DNA of 64,000 nt from Xiphophorus maculatus. Lineage: Eukaryota > Chordata > Actinopteri > Cyprinodontiformes > Poeciliidae. Each line of letters starts with the position of its first letter. Within the stretch, counting starts at the first letter, position 1. The translations under genes and the position numbers were made by a program. The DNA lies in the NCBI RefSeq assembly GCF_002775205.1, contig NC_036446.1, positions 12,462,565-12,526,564 of the forward strand, written 5' to 3'. The notes below the pieces were generated by a model. The model worked only from the letters and a program-made list of their open reading frames with translations, made no database searches and was not told where the DNA came from. Positions 35,966-48,780 of this stretch are shown here, in pieces.

Positions 35966-36255
35966 TTACAGTCTCTGAGCTACAGGGAGCCAGTGTACTG
36001 ACTTTAAAACTGATGTGATCTGCTCAAACTCCCTGGTTTTAGTGAGAACTCCAGCAGCAGCATTCTGGATCAGCTGCAGCTGGAGGATTGATTTGTTAGG
36101 CATACCTGTGAAGACGCTGTTGCAGTAATCGATACGACTGAAGATAAATGCATGGAAGAGTTTCTCTAGATCCTGCTGAGCCATCAGTACTCTAATCCTG
36201 GAAATGTTCTTCAGGTGATAGACAATCAAAAAGAATATAAATGTCTTTACATCCA
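35966..36255 (-). mobile_element. L2/CR1-group LINE fragment (reverse transcriptase C-terminus)
   Basis: A minus-strand open reading shows RIDYCNSVFTGMP, QLQLIQNAAAGVLTKT and SVHWLPV, the conserved end of L2-type reverse transcriptases. It replaces the place where a protease gene body would be expected next to the flank at 36256-37175. Confidence 0.8.
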
Positions 36256-37175
36256 GTTCGAACATCCAGCATCTAAACTCTGCAGCTCTGGAGTTACTAT
36301 TCCTGATATATTTCTAGAGAACTTTAAACTCCAACAGGACCAAAAAGCTGTGCACAAAATTAATGAAACAGAAGTCACATTAAACAACAATTAACAAATA
36401 ATAAAATCCTAATTTAAAAATAATAAAGCATAACAATTTTAATGAAGATACCAAGGACGTAAGTTCAATAATTAAAAACAACAATAATCTGGAATGAAAG
36501 AAGTTTTAAGAAAATATTTAAAAACAGGTCAAACTAATTAATGGTAGCTTCTGGTTGCCACAAATATAGCATGGAAATGATAGAAACTTTTCCTCTAATG
36601 AAGCTAAAAATTCATTGTTAATTTTAATTTTTAATTTTAACACTTTTTAAAGGGTCACATAAAGTTATTAAAAATAATTATCTTAAAAACATTAACATAA
36701 AAATCGCCTGCAAAATAAAGGAGGAAGTGCAAAAATATGTATTTTATTTCACTGTTAAAATTAAAATTTATATAACCTGTGTATTATGTAAAAATTAACA
36801 GAAATTACAATTTGATTTTCAGAAGTTTAAACATGACATAAGTTCTCTGTAAATTTTATAGTAACATCTGGAAAAAGTTAGTACTGTTAAAATATGTCAT
36901 TAAATAATTTATTGTTATGTTTTTCACTGATATTAAATCAAATTAAACAGAAAAGAAGGTTTGCATCATCAAATATGATGGCCTTATTATTTCAATAATC
37001 ACAAATATTATTGTGATTATATTTGTATTAATTAACAATTTTACCTTATTTCTATGGAGCCATTTTTTTTTTTACAAAAAAAAGTTAACCTTTGTTGAAA
37101 ATGTGAATCTCTGCTGAAGATGAGGCATATTTCATCCACCTCTGGATTATTTGGGGATTAAAGTTATTTTGTAAA
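36256..37175 (+). repeat. Orphan downstream flank of a lost plus-strand protease copy
   Basis: The sequence from 'catctaaactctgcagctct' to 'gaggcatatttcatccacct' matches the 3' flank of B (18928-20330) in the same orientation, but no protease exons precede it. It forms an inverted pair with the 3' flank of E. Confidence 0.75.
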
Positions 37176-37620
37176 ATGAAGCCTAGGCGCAAATTCAAAC
37201 TGGAAGACTCCTTCATCCCCACCGGGACCCGTTAATTGAAGCGACCTGCCCACAATCGTCGACCTATCAACGCCGGACCAAGCCACGTCATGTCCAATCA
37301 TCGACCAAGTCCCAGCTGATAAGGACCTTCATTCATGGCGTCCTTCGCTCTCCAGCCGAGCTCAACCCACCGCCACCCCTTCTCCTCCATTCGCCCGGTC
37401 ACCCTTCTTCAACCTCCACCACCAGTGCCGGGCCCTGGGGGATGACGTTCCTAACAGCATCGGGGATGCTCATCTGAAGCCTATCGCTAACGCTGCGATA
37501 ACCGTTATCCCCAGCCGGGGCCCGAGCGCCAAAGACTTTAAATTCTGTTTGTCAATAAACTCCTCTAATTGTCTTCTTATCTCCGTCTGAGTCTCTCCAG
37601 ATTGAATTAAACTGTGAGAA
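37176..37620. other. GC-rich unclassified insert
   Basis: About 440 bp, much richer in GC than its surroundings, inserted at the centre of the inverted pair formed by 36256-37175 and 37621-38440. Its start ('gcctaggcgcaaattcaaact') matches the start of the GC-rich block at about 57921. It contains AATAAA near 37554. It could be an LTR or another retroelement; class unresolved. Confidence 0.5.
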
Positions 37621-38741
37621 TATCTTGTTTCACATTCTTGTCACTTTCTGAATAAATAGAAAGCCTTTTTTGCTGTTAAGATTGATGTAATATTATCAGT
37701 GAAAAATGTGACAAGTATTTAAAGACATATTTTAGCAGTACTTCCATCTTTTTACTTTTCCAGATTTTACAGTAAAATTTCCAGAGAACTTCTGTCATAT
37801 TTAAACTTTTGAAAAGGAAATTGTAATTTCTGAGAAGTTTTACATGATAAACATGTAATTTACATTATAATTTCAACAGTGAAAGAAAATATATTATTGC
37901 TCTTCTTCCTTTATTTTGCAGCTAATTCTTATGTTGTTTTTTATGATAATTCTTTTTTGTAGCTTTATGTGATCCTTTAAAAATTGTTAATTTTAAAATT
38001 AACAATGAATCTTTAGCTTCAATAGAGGAAAAGTTTCTATCATTTTCATGTTAAATTTGTGGCAAACAGAAGCTACCATTAATTAGTTTGACCCATTTTT
38101 AAATATTTTCTTAAAACTTCTTTCATTTGAGATTTTTACTTTTGAATTGTTTTAATTTTTGAACTTTTTATTTCTTTGTATCTTTATTGAAAATAGGATG
38201 TTTTTTATTATTTTTAAAATATTAGGACTCTATTATTTGTTAATTGCTGTATTATGTAACTTCTGTTTCATTAATTTTGTGCACAGCTCTTTGGGCTTGT
38301 TGGAGTTTAAAGTTCTCTAGAACTAAATCAGGAAGAGTAACTCCAGAGCTGCAGAGTATAGATGCTGGATGTTCATTTCTGATGGAAAATAAAGACAAAA
38401 TCTTAATAAATAAATTACTTCTGGTGTTCCTCTTCATGTGATTTAAAATTCATCACGTTTTTAGACTCAGTTCAGGGAAAATATCAAGTGAACAAACTGA
38501 ACCATGAATGTAAAGACGATCAGCCAGGAAATGTTTCTTTTTCATTCATTTATTGATTTATTTTTCATTTTTCAGGTGAAGAGAAAGCTCCATTAGGGAG
38601 GTCAAGATCAGGTGAGAAAAAACAAAACTATTGATTTATTCTAATTCTACAAACATGTGGATCAAACTGATGAAGATACAATTATAAATTTATATGTGAG
38701 AGGAAATTTGATGAGAATTTTAGTTTATTATAGTTTATGTT

Positions 38742-40290
38742 TTATTGAATCCCAGTTGCTGCTTTTATCCACTGCAGATATCCACACACATCCAAGATTG
38801 CAGTTGGTTTCTGACATGCCTTTGCTCCACCAAAAGAAATCACACCATAAATCATGTCATTGTACACCGCTGCTCCACCAGTGTCGCCCTGTAGAAAAAT
38901 TTATATCGATATATTTATTTATGTCATAAACAGAAAAGTCTTCTAATCGCTGCAGAGAGACATTAGAGAAGCAAACTCACACGACATATATCCTTGTTCG
39001 GTGCTGAAGCAAGGAATATATACCCATACGGCGGCATGATGACGGAAATACGAATAACTCTCATGTTGACACATTGAAGGTGTGCTGGAATAGGAGCATT
39101 GGGTGATACTGTAGAGAAACATGAGAATCATTAACATGTTCGCCCCTCGACCTTCTCTGTAGAGACAGAAACAAAGATTTTATTCTCATAACTTCAATAT
39201 TTCTCTCACATTGCTCATTATTGGGGCCGGCTGTTGTTGCTCCATCTCCTGCCAGCTGAACAACATCGTCTCTAAAACACAATAAGAATAAAATGTAAAA
39301 ATGCAAGATAACAATGTAGAAAATTAATTGTTATGAAGAACAATGAAAGAACAAAAAATAAATCTGGACTTCATCCATTGACACAGGAGTGTCCACCTCC
39401 AGTCCTCAGTGTGTCCTACGTCCTTTACATGTGTCTCTGGTCCAACACACCTGAGCTAAACAGGTTCTGGTTCTGCTGGTTGCCTGATAATCTGACTCAG
39501 GTGTGCTGAAGCAGAGGCAGCAGGACTGGAGGAGTGGAGACAGAAAACCTGAAGTCATGTTTTTGATCAGAGAAAGATTTACGCTTTAAGACGATAACTG
39601 CAGTCTGGTAGCCGAGCAACTGGGACATCTGTTACTGGTCTCTGAAGCTTCAGCAAAATGATGTCATGGTCTGGGCCGTAAATCTCAGGAACTTGTTCGA
39701 TTGACTGTATGTACTGTATAACAGTCCGTGGATGAACTTTTAACATTGCTCTGTTAGTCCTGCAGAAAAGGTTAGATTATAATGAACAGACAAAAAACCT
39801 GATAATCTGCAGATAAAACTGTCTTCATGTTTCCTTCCTACCATCCTGGCTCCGACTGCCAGCAGCGAGCCACAGTCAGGATCCACTGAGGGTGGATCAG
39901 AGATCCTCCACAGCGGCTCATATGAGTACCATTGCGGCTCTCTAGCCGAATATGATAAAGACGCTCCGTGTCATCACAGTTTTGACCTCCAATGATTCTC
40001 TTCTGCAGAGAAACATCTGAGTTCACTGAAACACCTGAAGAAGAAAAAGGAGGACTTTACTCAGAAATCAGGTGCAAACATGGCAACAAGAACAGAAAAA
40101 GGCTAAACAGTAAAAGATTTAAAAGAATCTGTTTATACGCAAAGATGTTTCAGTCTGAAAAAGAAACAGAGGAAAGTTTGAGAGTCACAGAGAGCAGCAG
40201 CCTCACTGGAACCAGTGGAAATGTCTCCAGTGTCTCCAGTGTTTCCGACTCACCCAGCCCCAGCAGCATCAGAACCTTCAGCAGAGCCAT
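38742..40290 (-). CDS. S1-family pseudoprotease E, His57 to Arg and Ser195 to Thr
   Basis: Six exons on the minus strand: 40290-40254, 40034-39842, 39759-39583, 39271-39210, 39108-38981 and 38888-38742 (744 nt, 247 residues). The signal peptide is MALLKVLMLLGLG; QKR|IIGG is kept. The His motif reads TVARCW (codon CGC) and the Ser motif GDTGGA (codon ACT). Two of the three catalytic residues are thus changed, while Asp102 (HDIILLKL) and Asp189 (DICRGD) remain. GWG is GDG. A new N-glycosylation site NGT appears in SRNGTHMSR. Exon 5 is one codon longer and exon 6 one shorter than in A and B, and Cys220 is present (KACQKP). The open frame after loss of both residues suggests retention for a non-catalytic role, unless the duplication is very young. 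Confidence 0.86.
39386..39543. mobile_element. hAT-like miniature element in intron 3 of protease E
   Basis: Same block as at 6561-6716. Confidence 0.6.
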
Positions 40291-40331
40291 TGCTGGTCCA
40301 GCTTGCTGTGAATGTCTGCAGTCCTGCAGCA

Positions 40332-40380
40332 GCTTTTAATCTCTGTTCATAATTTCCTGCTGAAGAGAGACACCAATCAC
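40332..40380 (-). promoter_or_regulatory. Core promoter of protease E
   Basis: Minus-strand GATTGG (40373-40378) and ATTAAAAG. The T-to-A change at the start of the TATA-like element is shared with F and G. Confidence 0.5.
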
Positions 40381-41502
40381 AGGACGGACAACCATCTGTG
40401 CTGTCATCTGCATACAGAGAAACTTTAATATCTCATCGTTCTAAAGAAACTTGGAAAAAAGTTCTTGTTCCATTGACAGATTATTTAACTAAAAACAAAA
40501 ACTTTCTCCCTCTCCTAACTAAAATAATCAACCAATGAAACAAAAGTTAATCAATATTAAGGAATTGACTCAAAAAAGCAGCTCATAAATTTTGCTGCAC
40601 AACCTTACAGTGAGTTTTGCTCAAAAGAAAACTTGATTGTAAACTTGATGAAATAAAAATGATTTTCTGAAGAAAGAACGACTCGTATTTGTTTTCATGT
40701 CAATGTTGTTTTTAAGAAATAACAGTTTGGTTTCCAATCTACAAGAATTCACATCTGCCTTTGCTCCCAAAAGTAAATGGCCCTCTACAAACCGATTCTT
40801 TTATTTTGAAAAAGATCAATATTACAGTGCTGGGTGATAAAGAGCATTTGCATTTGTTGTAGGTCTGAAATTACAACAAAAAATTAAACATCACAGAAAT
40901 TCACCCAATTAAATTAAAACAATTTTGATTTTTAAACACATTTAAAAGAAAACTATTGTAAAATTTTAACAGATGTGATTCTATTAAAGACACAACCTCT
41001 TTCATCACCCATGATTCTTTGCTTTTACAGTTTTTCTTGACTGCTTTGATGCATTTGTGAACACAAGAGGCTGAACAGCAGGACTTAAAGTCAAAGTGAC
41101 ACATTTTGTTAACAAAAGGCTCAAACTGTGCCACAGCATTTAAAATATTAAATGTTTCATGACTGAGAAACAACCCCTGTTAGTACTTCAGACCTGCATT
41201 ATATATATAACCCATTTCATGGGCAGTGGAGCCAATGTGCTAACAAAAATCAAGTTAAGGAAAAATCTGAATATAATTTTTTTTAAGAAGTCCTGATGAT
41301 ACAATGTGAAAAACCAAAAGACTAATGTAACTAAAATGTCCTTTGTAAAAGAATCTTGTGATTTTATAGACATGAAATGTTACAAGAAATTCATAAGGAA
41401 CACTCTGTTATGGACAAAAGGACTCTTTGTCTTTGTTTTATCTGCTCACATGCACACGGCTGCAGGCTGAACATCTTTGAACATAAAGGGCTCGGCACCT
41501 TT

Positions 41503-41919
41503 TGTCATGTTGGATTTTAATTTCCTTGCCCACATGCAGGTGCGCACAGAAGAACAGATTTGACAGTTAAGAGGGTTTGTTTTAATGAGGTCAAACAATG
41601 GTTCGAGAATTGAGACTGGGGGACGTCAGGAGGGAACGAGAGTCCAGGTAGGTTCGGGGGTCCCGGGCCGCAGCGGATCCGAACTGCTTGGAGGTGCCAA
41701 CCAACGAGACGCGCCTGACCGGTGAAGTTCCAGGCTTGGCTCCGGGAAGCGGGATCAACATCAACAAGTGGTAACCATCGAGCGATGACTGGTGGTTCCA
41801 CCGCTTCTTAAGAAGCCTGCCGCTGGTTACCGGAATCCGATGCAGGTGCATCAGGCTGTCAAACTCCTCCGCGTAGCTCGTCTCTGGAAAGAACCCTCAC
41901 TCCAACCTGAATCCTGACA
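41503..41919. mobile_element. Solo LTR (fossil), upstream of protease E
   Basis: A 417-bp sequence starting TGTCATGTTGG and ending CCTGACA, flanked by the 5-bp repeat CCTTT (41498-41502 and 41920-41924). No internal region is present, so it is the product of LTR-LTR recombination. Gypsy-like by termini and target size; family not determined. Confidence 0.8.
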
Positions 41920-41924
41920 CCTTT

Positions 41925-44040
41925 ATCTAGTTTGTCACAAAAGAAATAAACTATTAATAGTGCTACTGGTTTCAAACCAGTCCAGTTTATTTAGAGGTAA
42001 AGATAATATCATCTCTCTGCAAGAAACAATATAGGGGATAAGTTATGCATTTGTCCCATGGTAAAGCCAACAATAGATCTTCTCCTGCTAATGACACATA
42101 CAGGTAGTAAAACAAAACGTGTAGGTATATTTTTTCTCAAGAAGGGAAGGCAGCAGCTGGGAGAGGCAGATGTTTCGGTGAACGTGGCTTTTTAGGATCC
42201 CTTTACTGAACCAGGAAATAAACAAATGCTATAAACTTAAAGATCTACAAATCTTTGCAAAATACTATGTGATTGTGTAAGAAAGCCATTAAGATCTCTA
42301 TCAAAATAGATTTCAAGATGCAATAAAACAGATCTCAAAACAAAGATTAATGCCACATAAATGTACATAAAGACATAAATGTACTTTGATTAATTTTATC
42401 ATGTAGTATTTCTATTCTAAATTGTGGATTAAAACTTGTGGATCCTCTATCCAGTGTGAATAACTTCACCGAATGAAGAACAAGCTTGTTTTATCAAACA
42501 TTCACCAGACGCTGAAACACACCTGCAGTTTGTTGGAAATGAGGTGTTGACATTCACAAATGACATTGAAATAAAATCCAGTCCATCCAGTCCTGGTTTG
42601 AGGCGATTCCTCCGGATCCTGATTGAGGAAAAATATCCCAACTTCACAAAATGTGCTTTTATCTAAGCAGAGCTCTGTGGTTCTTCCTATAAGTCTGAAA
42701 TATCTCACATTGAGGTCATTAAACCGAAGTTCAGATCTACCATAACTGACTGATTCCTGCTTGCCTCAGGTTTGCAACCAGCTTCTGAAACCAGTAACCT
42801 CCTCCCAGTGTCAGAATCTCACTGAGGAACAAACTTCATTAGGTTTTCTATCACTTTAATGTTTCTGCTATAACTGATGGATATTTGCATATGAAATTAG
42901 TCAATAGAGTTTCATTTACAATTTTTATATCTTCGTGTTATGAGGTAGATCTCTGCCGGCTGGTGACAAAAAAGTAGATCTTGGTCTCAAAATGTTTGGG
43001 CACCGCAATATTAAACCCATCAGGGAAACATAAACTACATTTGCTTTGCATTGTCCTTTCATGATGACAGTGATATAGTATGATCCGATTAAATATTAGA
43101 TTCTTGATTAATATGGGTTGTTGCCATGTTGTTGTACAATGTTTTAAGATCTTGTTCAGTGTGCCCCTTTTTAAGTTTGAGCCCCTGCCCCTCCAAAGGT
43201 CTTTGCACGGCCCTGTGTGCATGTGAGCAGATAAAACAGAGAAAAGACAAACAGTCCTTTGGTCCATAACAGAGTGTTCCTTATGAATTTCTTGTAACAT
43301 TTCTTGTCTATAAAATCACAAGATTCATTGTTTCTTTTACGAAGTCTTTTTAGTGACATTAGTCTTTTTCTTTTTTTTCTATTTGTAACTTTAGTTAAAT
43401 ATGAGCAAACTGTCTTCAAAAACTCAATAAAGTTCACAGTTTCCTAACATTAAAGTCCAGACCGGATGTTTTCAAAGCATCCAAGTTTATAGAAAGCCAA
43501 CAAGCTCACATATACATAAAACATGATTTTTAACACGTAAGCAACTCTTTATCTGCGAGCTGCACATGTGGTTTTTGTGTTAAACTTCTACAGGCTGTTC
43601 TTGAGAAAACATGCAGTTGTTTGTATTACTCAACTCCATGCACACCTGCTTGCAGCTTGATACAGTCTGCAGGGTCAGTGCTGGCATATTTATTTCCCGT
43701 CTCGTTTTACTACCTGTCTGTGCAGGTGAAGTTCTGTTGTTGGCGTTATTTCTTACAGGTACAGATCACATTTTCTCCATCTCTTAATGAACTGGACTGG
43801 ATTCGTCTGGTGAGTGTTTTTTTAAAACAAGCTTGTTCTTCATTCAGTGAAGTTATTCACACTGGATAGAGGATCCACAAGTTTTAATCCACAAGTTAGA
43901 AAAGAAATACTTCATGATAAAATTTATCAAATAAAAGTACATTTATGTGTTTATCTGCATTTATGTGGCATTAATCTTTGTTTTGAGATCTGTTTTATTG
44001 CATCTTGAAATCTATTTTGATAGAGATATTAATCGGTTCC
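41925..44040. other. Interval between E and F: short inverted arms around a spacer
   Basis: 42425-42490 mirrors 43836-43895 around a spacer. The spacer holds the locus-wide 'cataacagagtgttccttatg' unit (43200-43330) and a piece ending in the CAGGGCCG-type terminus. At about 44035 the sequence jumps into the 3' flank of F, as if a divergent plus-strand copy had been deleted. No gene recognised. Confidence 0.55.
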
Positions 44041-45028
44041 TTACATAGATTTCACTATAAAATTTCCAGAGAACTTCTGTCATATTTAAACTTTTGAAAA
44101 GCAAATTGTAATTTCTGAGAAGTTTTACATAATAAACATGTAATTTACATTATAATTTCAACAGTGAAAGAAAATATATTATTGCTCTTCTTCCTTTATT
44201 TTGCAGCTAATTCTTATGTTGTTTTTTATGATAATTCTTTTTTGTAGCTTTATGTGACTCTTTAAAAATTGTTAATTTTAAAATTAACAATGAATCTTTA
44301 ACTTCAATAGAGGAAAAGTTTCTATCATTTTCATGTTAAATTTGTGGCAAACAGAAGCTACCATTAATTAGTTTGACCCATTTTTAAATATTTTCTTAAA
44401 ACTTCTTTCATTTGAGATTTTTACTTTTAAATTGTTTTAATTATTGAACTTTTTACTTATTTGTATCTTTCTTAAAAATATGATGTTTTTTATTATTTTT
44501 AAAATATTAGGAGTCTATTATCTCTTAATTGCTGTATTATGTGACTTCTGTTTCATTATTTTTGTGCACAGCTCTTTGGTCTTGTTGGAGTTTAAAGTTC
44601 TCTAGAAATAAATCAGGAAGAGTAACTCCCGAGCTGCAGAGTTTAGATGCTGCATGTTCATTTCTGATGGAAAATAAAGACAAAATCTTAATAAATAAAT
44701 TACTTCTGGTGTTCCTCTTCATGTGATTTAAAACTCATGTCGCGTTTTTAGACTCAGTTCAGGGAAAATATCAAGTGAACAAACTGAACCATGAATGTAA
44801 AGACGATCAGCCAGGAAATGTTTGTTTTTCATTCATTTATTGATTTATTTTTCATTTTTCAGGTGAAGAGAAAGCTCCATTAGGGAGGTCAAGATCAGGT
44901 GAGAAAAAACAAAACTATTGATTTATTCTAATTCTACAAACATGTGGATCAAACTGATGAAGATAAAATTATAAATTTATATGTGAGAGGAAATTTGATG
45001 AGAATTTTATTTCATTATAGTTCATGTT

Positions 45029-46582
45029 TTATTGAATCCTAGTTACGGCTTTTATCCACTGCAGATATCCACACACATCCAAGATTGCAGTTGGTTTCTG
45101 ACATGCCTTTATTCCGGCAAAAGAAATCACACCATAAATCATGTCGTTGTACACCACTGCTCCACCAGTGTCGCCCTGTAGAAATATTTATATCAATATA
45201 TTTATTTATGTTATAAACAGAAAAGTCTTCTAATCGCTGCAGAGAGATTTTGAAGAAGCAAACTCACACGACATATATCCTTGCTCGGTGCTGAAGCAAG
45301 GAATATATACCCATACGGCGGCATGATGACGGAAATACGAAAAACCTGCATGTTGACACATTGAAGATGTGCTGGAATAGGAGCATTGGGTGATACTGTA
45401 GAGAAACATGAGAATCATTAACTTGTTCTTCCCTCAACCTTCTCTGTAGAGACAGAAACAAAGATTTTATTCTCATAACTTCAATATTTCTCTCACATCG
45501 TTCATTATTGGGGCCGGCTGTTGTTGCTCCATCTCCTGCCAGTTGAACAACATCGTCTCTAAAACACAATAAGAATAAAATGTAAAAATACAAGATAACA
45601 ATGTAGAAAATTAATTATTATGAAGAACAATGAAATAACAGAAAATAAATCCATGAAGGACTTCATCCACTGACACAGGAGTGTCCACCTCCAGTCCTCA
45701 GTGTGTCCTGTGTCCTTTACATGTGTCTCTGGTCCAACACACCTGAGCTAAACAGGTTCTGGTTCTGCTGGTGGCCTGATTACCTCACTCAGGTGTGCTG
45801 AAGCAGAGGCAGCAGGATTGGAGGAGTGGAGACAGAAAACCTGAAGTCATGTTTTTGATCAGAGAAAGATTTACGCTTTAAGACGATAACTGCAGTCTGG
45901 TAGCCGAGCAACTGGGACATCTGTTACTGGTGTCTGAAGCTTCAGCAAAATGATGTCATGGTGCTGGCCGTAAATCTCAGGAACTTGTCGGATTACCTGA
46001 ATGTACTGTATAACAGTCCGTGGATGAACTTTTAACATTGCTCTGTTAGTCCTGCAGAAAAGGTTAGATTATAATGAACAGACAGAAAACCTGATAATCT
46101 GCAGATAAAACTGTCTTCATGTTTCCTTCCTACCATCCTGGCTCCGACTGCCAGCAGCGAGCCACAGTCAGGATCCACTGAGGGTGGATCAGAGATCCTC
46201 CACAGCGGCTCATATGAGTACCATTGCGGCTCTCTAGCCGAACATGATAAAGACGCTCCGTGTCATCACAGTTTTGACCTCCAATGATTCTCTTCTGCAG
46301 AGAAACATCTGAGTTCACTGAAACACCTGAATAAGAAAAAGGAGGACTTTACTCAGAAATCAGGTGCAAACATGGCAACAAGAACAGAAAAAGGCTAAAC
46401 AGTAAAAGATTAAAAAGAATCTGTTTATATGCAAAGACGTTTCAGTCTGAAACAGAATCAGAGGAAAGTTTGAGAGTCACAGAGAGCAGCAGCCTCACTG
46501 GAACCAGTGGAAATGTCTCCAGTGTCTCCAGTGTTTCCGACTCACCCAGCCCCAGCAGCATCAGAACCTTCAGCAGAGCCAT
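45029..46582 (-). CDS. S1-family pseudoprotease F, His57 to Arg and Ser195 to Thr
   Basis: Six exons on the minus strand: 46582-46546, 46326-46134, 46051-45875, 45558-45497, 45395-45268 and 45175-45029 (744 nt, 247 residues). It has the same double active-site change as E (TVARCW, GDTGGA), the same NGT glycosylation site, Asp189 (KDICRGD) and activation site. It differs from E at a few residues, for example VFRISV for VIRISV, SFAGIKACQ for SFGGAKACQ, and C-terminus WIKAVTRIQ. In several of these it agrees with G instead of E, although E and F are the tandem pair. That points to gene conversion or to G and F being mirror partners. Confidence 0.86.
45680..45834. mobile_element. hAT-like miniature element in intron 3 of protease F
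   Basis: Same block as at 6561-6716. Confidence 0.6.
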
Positions 46583-46623
46583 TGCTGGTCCAGCTTGCTG
46601 TGAATGTCTGCAGTCCTGCAGCA

Positions 46624-46672
46624 GCTTTTAATCTCTGTTCATAATTTCCTGCTGAAGAGAGACACCAATCAC
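46624..46672 (-). promoter_or_regulatory. Core promoter of protease F
   Basis: Minus-strand GATTGG (46665-46670) and ATTAAAAG, as in E. Confidence 0.5.
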
Positions 46673-47791
46673 AGGACGGACAACCATCTGTGCTGTCATC
46701 TGCATACAGAGAAACTTTAATATCTCATCGTTCTAAAGAAACTTGGAAAAAAGTTCTTGTTCCATTGACAGATTATTTAACTAAAAACAAAAACTTTCTC
46801 CCTCTCCTAACTAAAATAATCAACCAATGAAACAAAAGTTAATCAATATTAAGGAATTGACTCAAAAAAGCAGCTCATAAATTTTGCTGCACAACCTTAC
46901 AGTGAGTTTTGCTCAAAAGAAAACTTGATTGTAAACTTGATGAAATAAAAATGATTTTCTGAAGAAAAGCGACTCGTATTTGTTTTCATGTCGATGTTTT
47001 TTTAAGAAAGAACTGTTTGGTTTCCAATCTACAAGAATTCACATCTGCCTTTGCTCCCAAAAGTAAATGGCCCTCTACAAACCGATTCTTTTATTTTGAA
47101 AAAGATCAATATTACAGTGCTGGGTGGTAAAGAGCATTTGCATTTGTTGTAGATCTGAAATTACAACAAAAAATTAATCCTCACAGAAATTCACCCAATT
47201 AAATTAAAACAATTTTGATTTTTAAACAATTAAAAGATAACTATGGTAAAATTTTAACAGATGTGATTCTATTAAAGACACAACCTCTTTCATCACCCAT
47301 GATTCTTTGCTTTTACAGTTTTTCTTGACTGCTTTGATGCATTTGTGAACACAAGAGGCTGAACAGCAGGACATAAAGTCAAAGTGGCACATTTTGTTAA
47401 CAAAAGGCTCAAACTGTGCCAAAACATTTAAAATATTAAATGTTTCATGACTGAGAAACAACCCCTGTTAGTACTTCAGACCTGCATTATATATATAACC
47501 CATTTCATGGGCAGTGGAGCTAATGTGCTAACACAGATCAAGTTAAGGAAAAACCTGAATATAATTTTTTTTTAAGAAGTCCTGATGATACAATGTGAAA
47601 AACCAAAAGACTAATGTAACTAAAATGTCCTTTGTATAAGAATCTTGTGATTTTATAGACATGAAATGTTACAAGAAATTCATAAGGAACACTCTGTTAT
47701 GGACAAAAGGACTCTTTGTCTTTGTTTTATCTGCTCACATGCACACGGCTGCACGCTGAACATCTTTGAACATAAAGGGCTCGGCACCTTT

Positions 47792-48208
47792 TGTCATGTT
47801 GGATTTTAATTTCCTTGCCCACATGCAGGTGCGCACAGAAGAACAGATTTGACAGTTAAGAGGGTTTGTTTTAATGAGGTCAAACAATGGTTCGAGAATT
47901 GAGACTGGGGGACGTCAGGAGGGAACGAGAGTCCAGGTAGGTTCGGGGGTCCCGGGCCGCAGCGGATCCGAACTGCTTGGAGGTGCCAACCAACGAGACG
48001 CGCCTGACCAGTGAAGTTCCAGGCTTGGCTCCGGGAAGCGGGATCAACATCAACAAGTGGTAACCATCGAGCGATGACTGGTGGTTCCACCGCTTCTTAA
48101 GAAGCCTGCCGCTGGTTACCGGAATCCGATGCAGGTGCGTCAGGCTGTCAAACTCCTCCGCGTAGCTGGTCTCTGGAAAGAACCCTCACTCCAACCTGAA
48201 TCCTGACA
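47792..48208. mobile_element. Solo LTR (fossil), upstream of protease F
   Basis: The duplicate of the solo LTR at 41503-41919: same length, same termini, same CCTTT flanks. It was copied with the tandem unit; it is not a second insertion. Confidence 0.8.
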
Positions 48209-48780
48209 CCTTTATCTAGTTTGTCACAAAAGAAATAAACTATTAATAGTGCTACTGGTTTCAAACCAGTCCAGTTCATTTAGAGGTAAAGAAAATATCA
48301 TCTCTCTGCAAGAAACAATATAGGGGATAAGTTATGCATTTGTCCCATGGTAAAGCCAACAATAGATCTTCTCCTGCTAATGACACATACAGGTAGTAAA
48401 ACAAAACGTGTAGGTATATTTTTTCTCAAGAAGGGAAGGCAGCAGCTGGGAGAGGCAGATGTTTCGGTGAACGTGGCTTTTTAGGATCCCTTTACTGAAC
48501 CAGGAAATAAACAAATGCTATAAACTTAAAGATCTACAAATCTTTGCAAAATACTATGTGATTGTGTAAGAAAGCCATTAAGATCTCTATCAAAATAGAT
48601 TTCAAGATGCAATAAAACAGATCTCAAAGCAAAGATTAATGCCACATAAATGTACATAAAGACATAAATGTACTTTGATTAATTTTATCATGTAGTATTT
48701 CTATTCTAAATTGTGGATTAAAACTTGTGGATCCTCTATCCAGTGTGAATAACTTCACCGAATGAAGAACAAGCTTGTTT

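Larger units (their letters stand above)
37765..44040 (-). repeat. Tandem unit 1 (protease E)
   Basis: A unit of about 6.29 kb repeated directly at 44055-50340. By eye the two units are nearly identical over long stretches, including a solo LTR and all gene exons. Confidence 0.88.

Noticed and set aside
42447-42740. Cysteine-containing minus-strand frame (RTTELCLDKSTF) as a cytokine-like exon
   Set aside because: The equivalent position in the F unit carries a stop, and no flanking exons or signal peptide were found.
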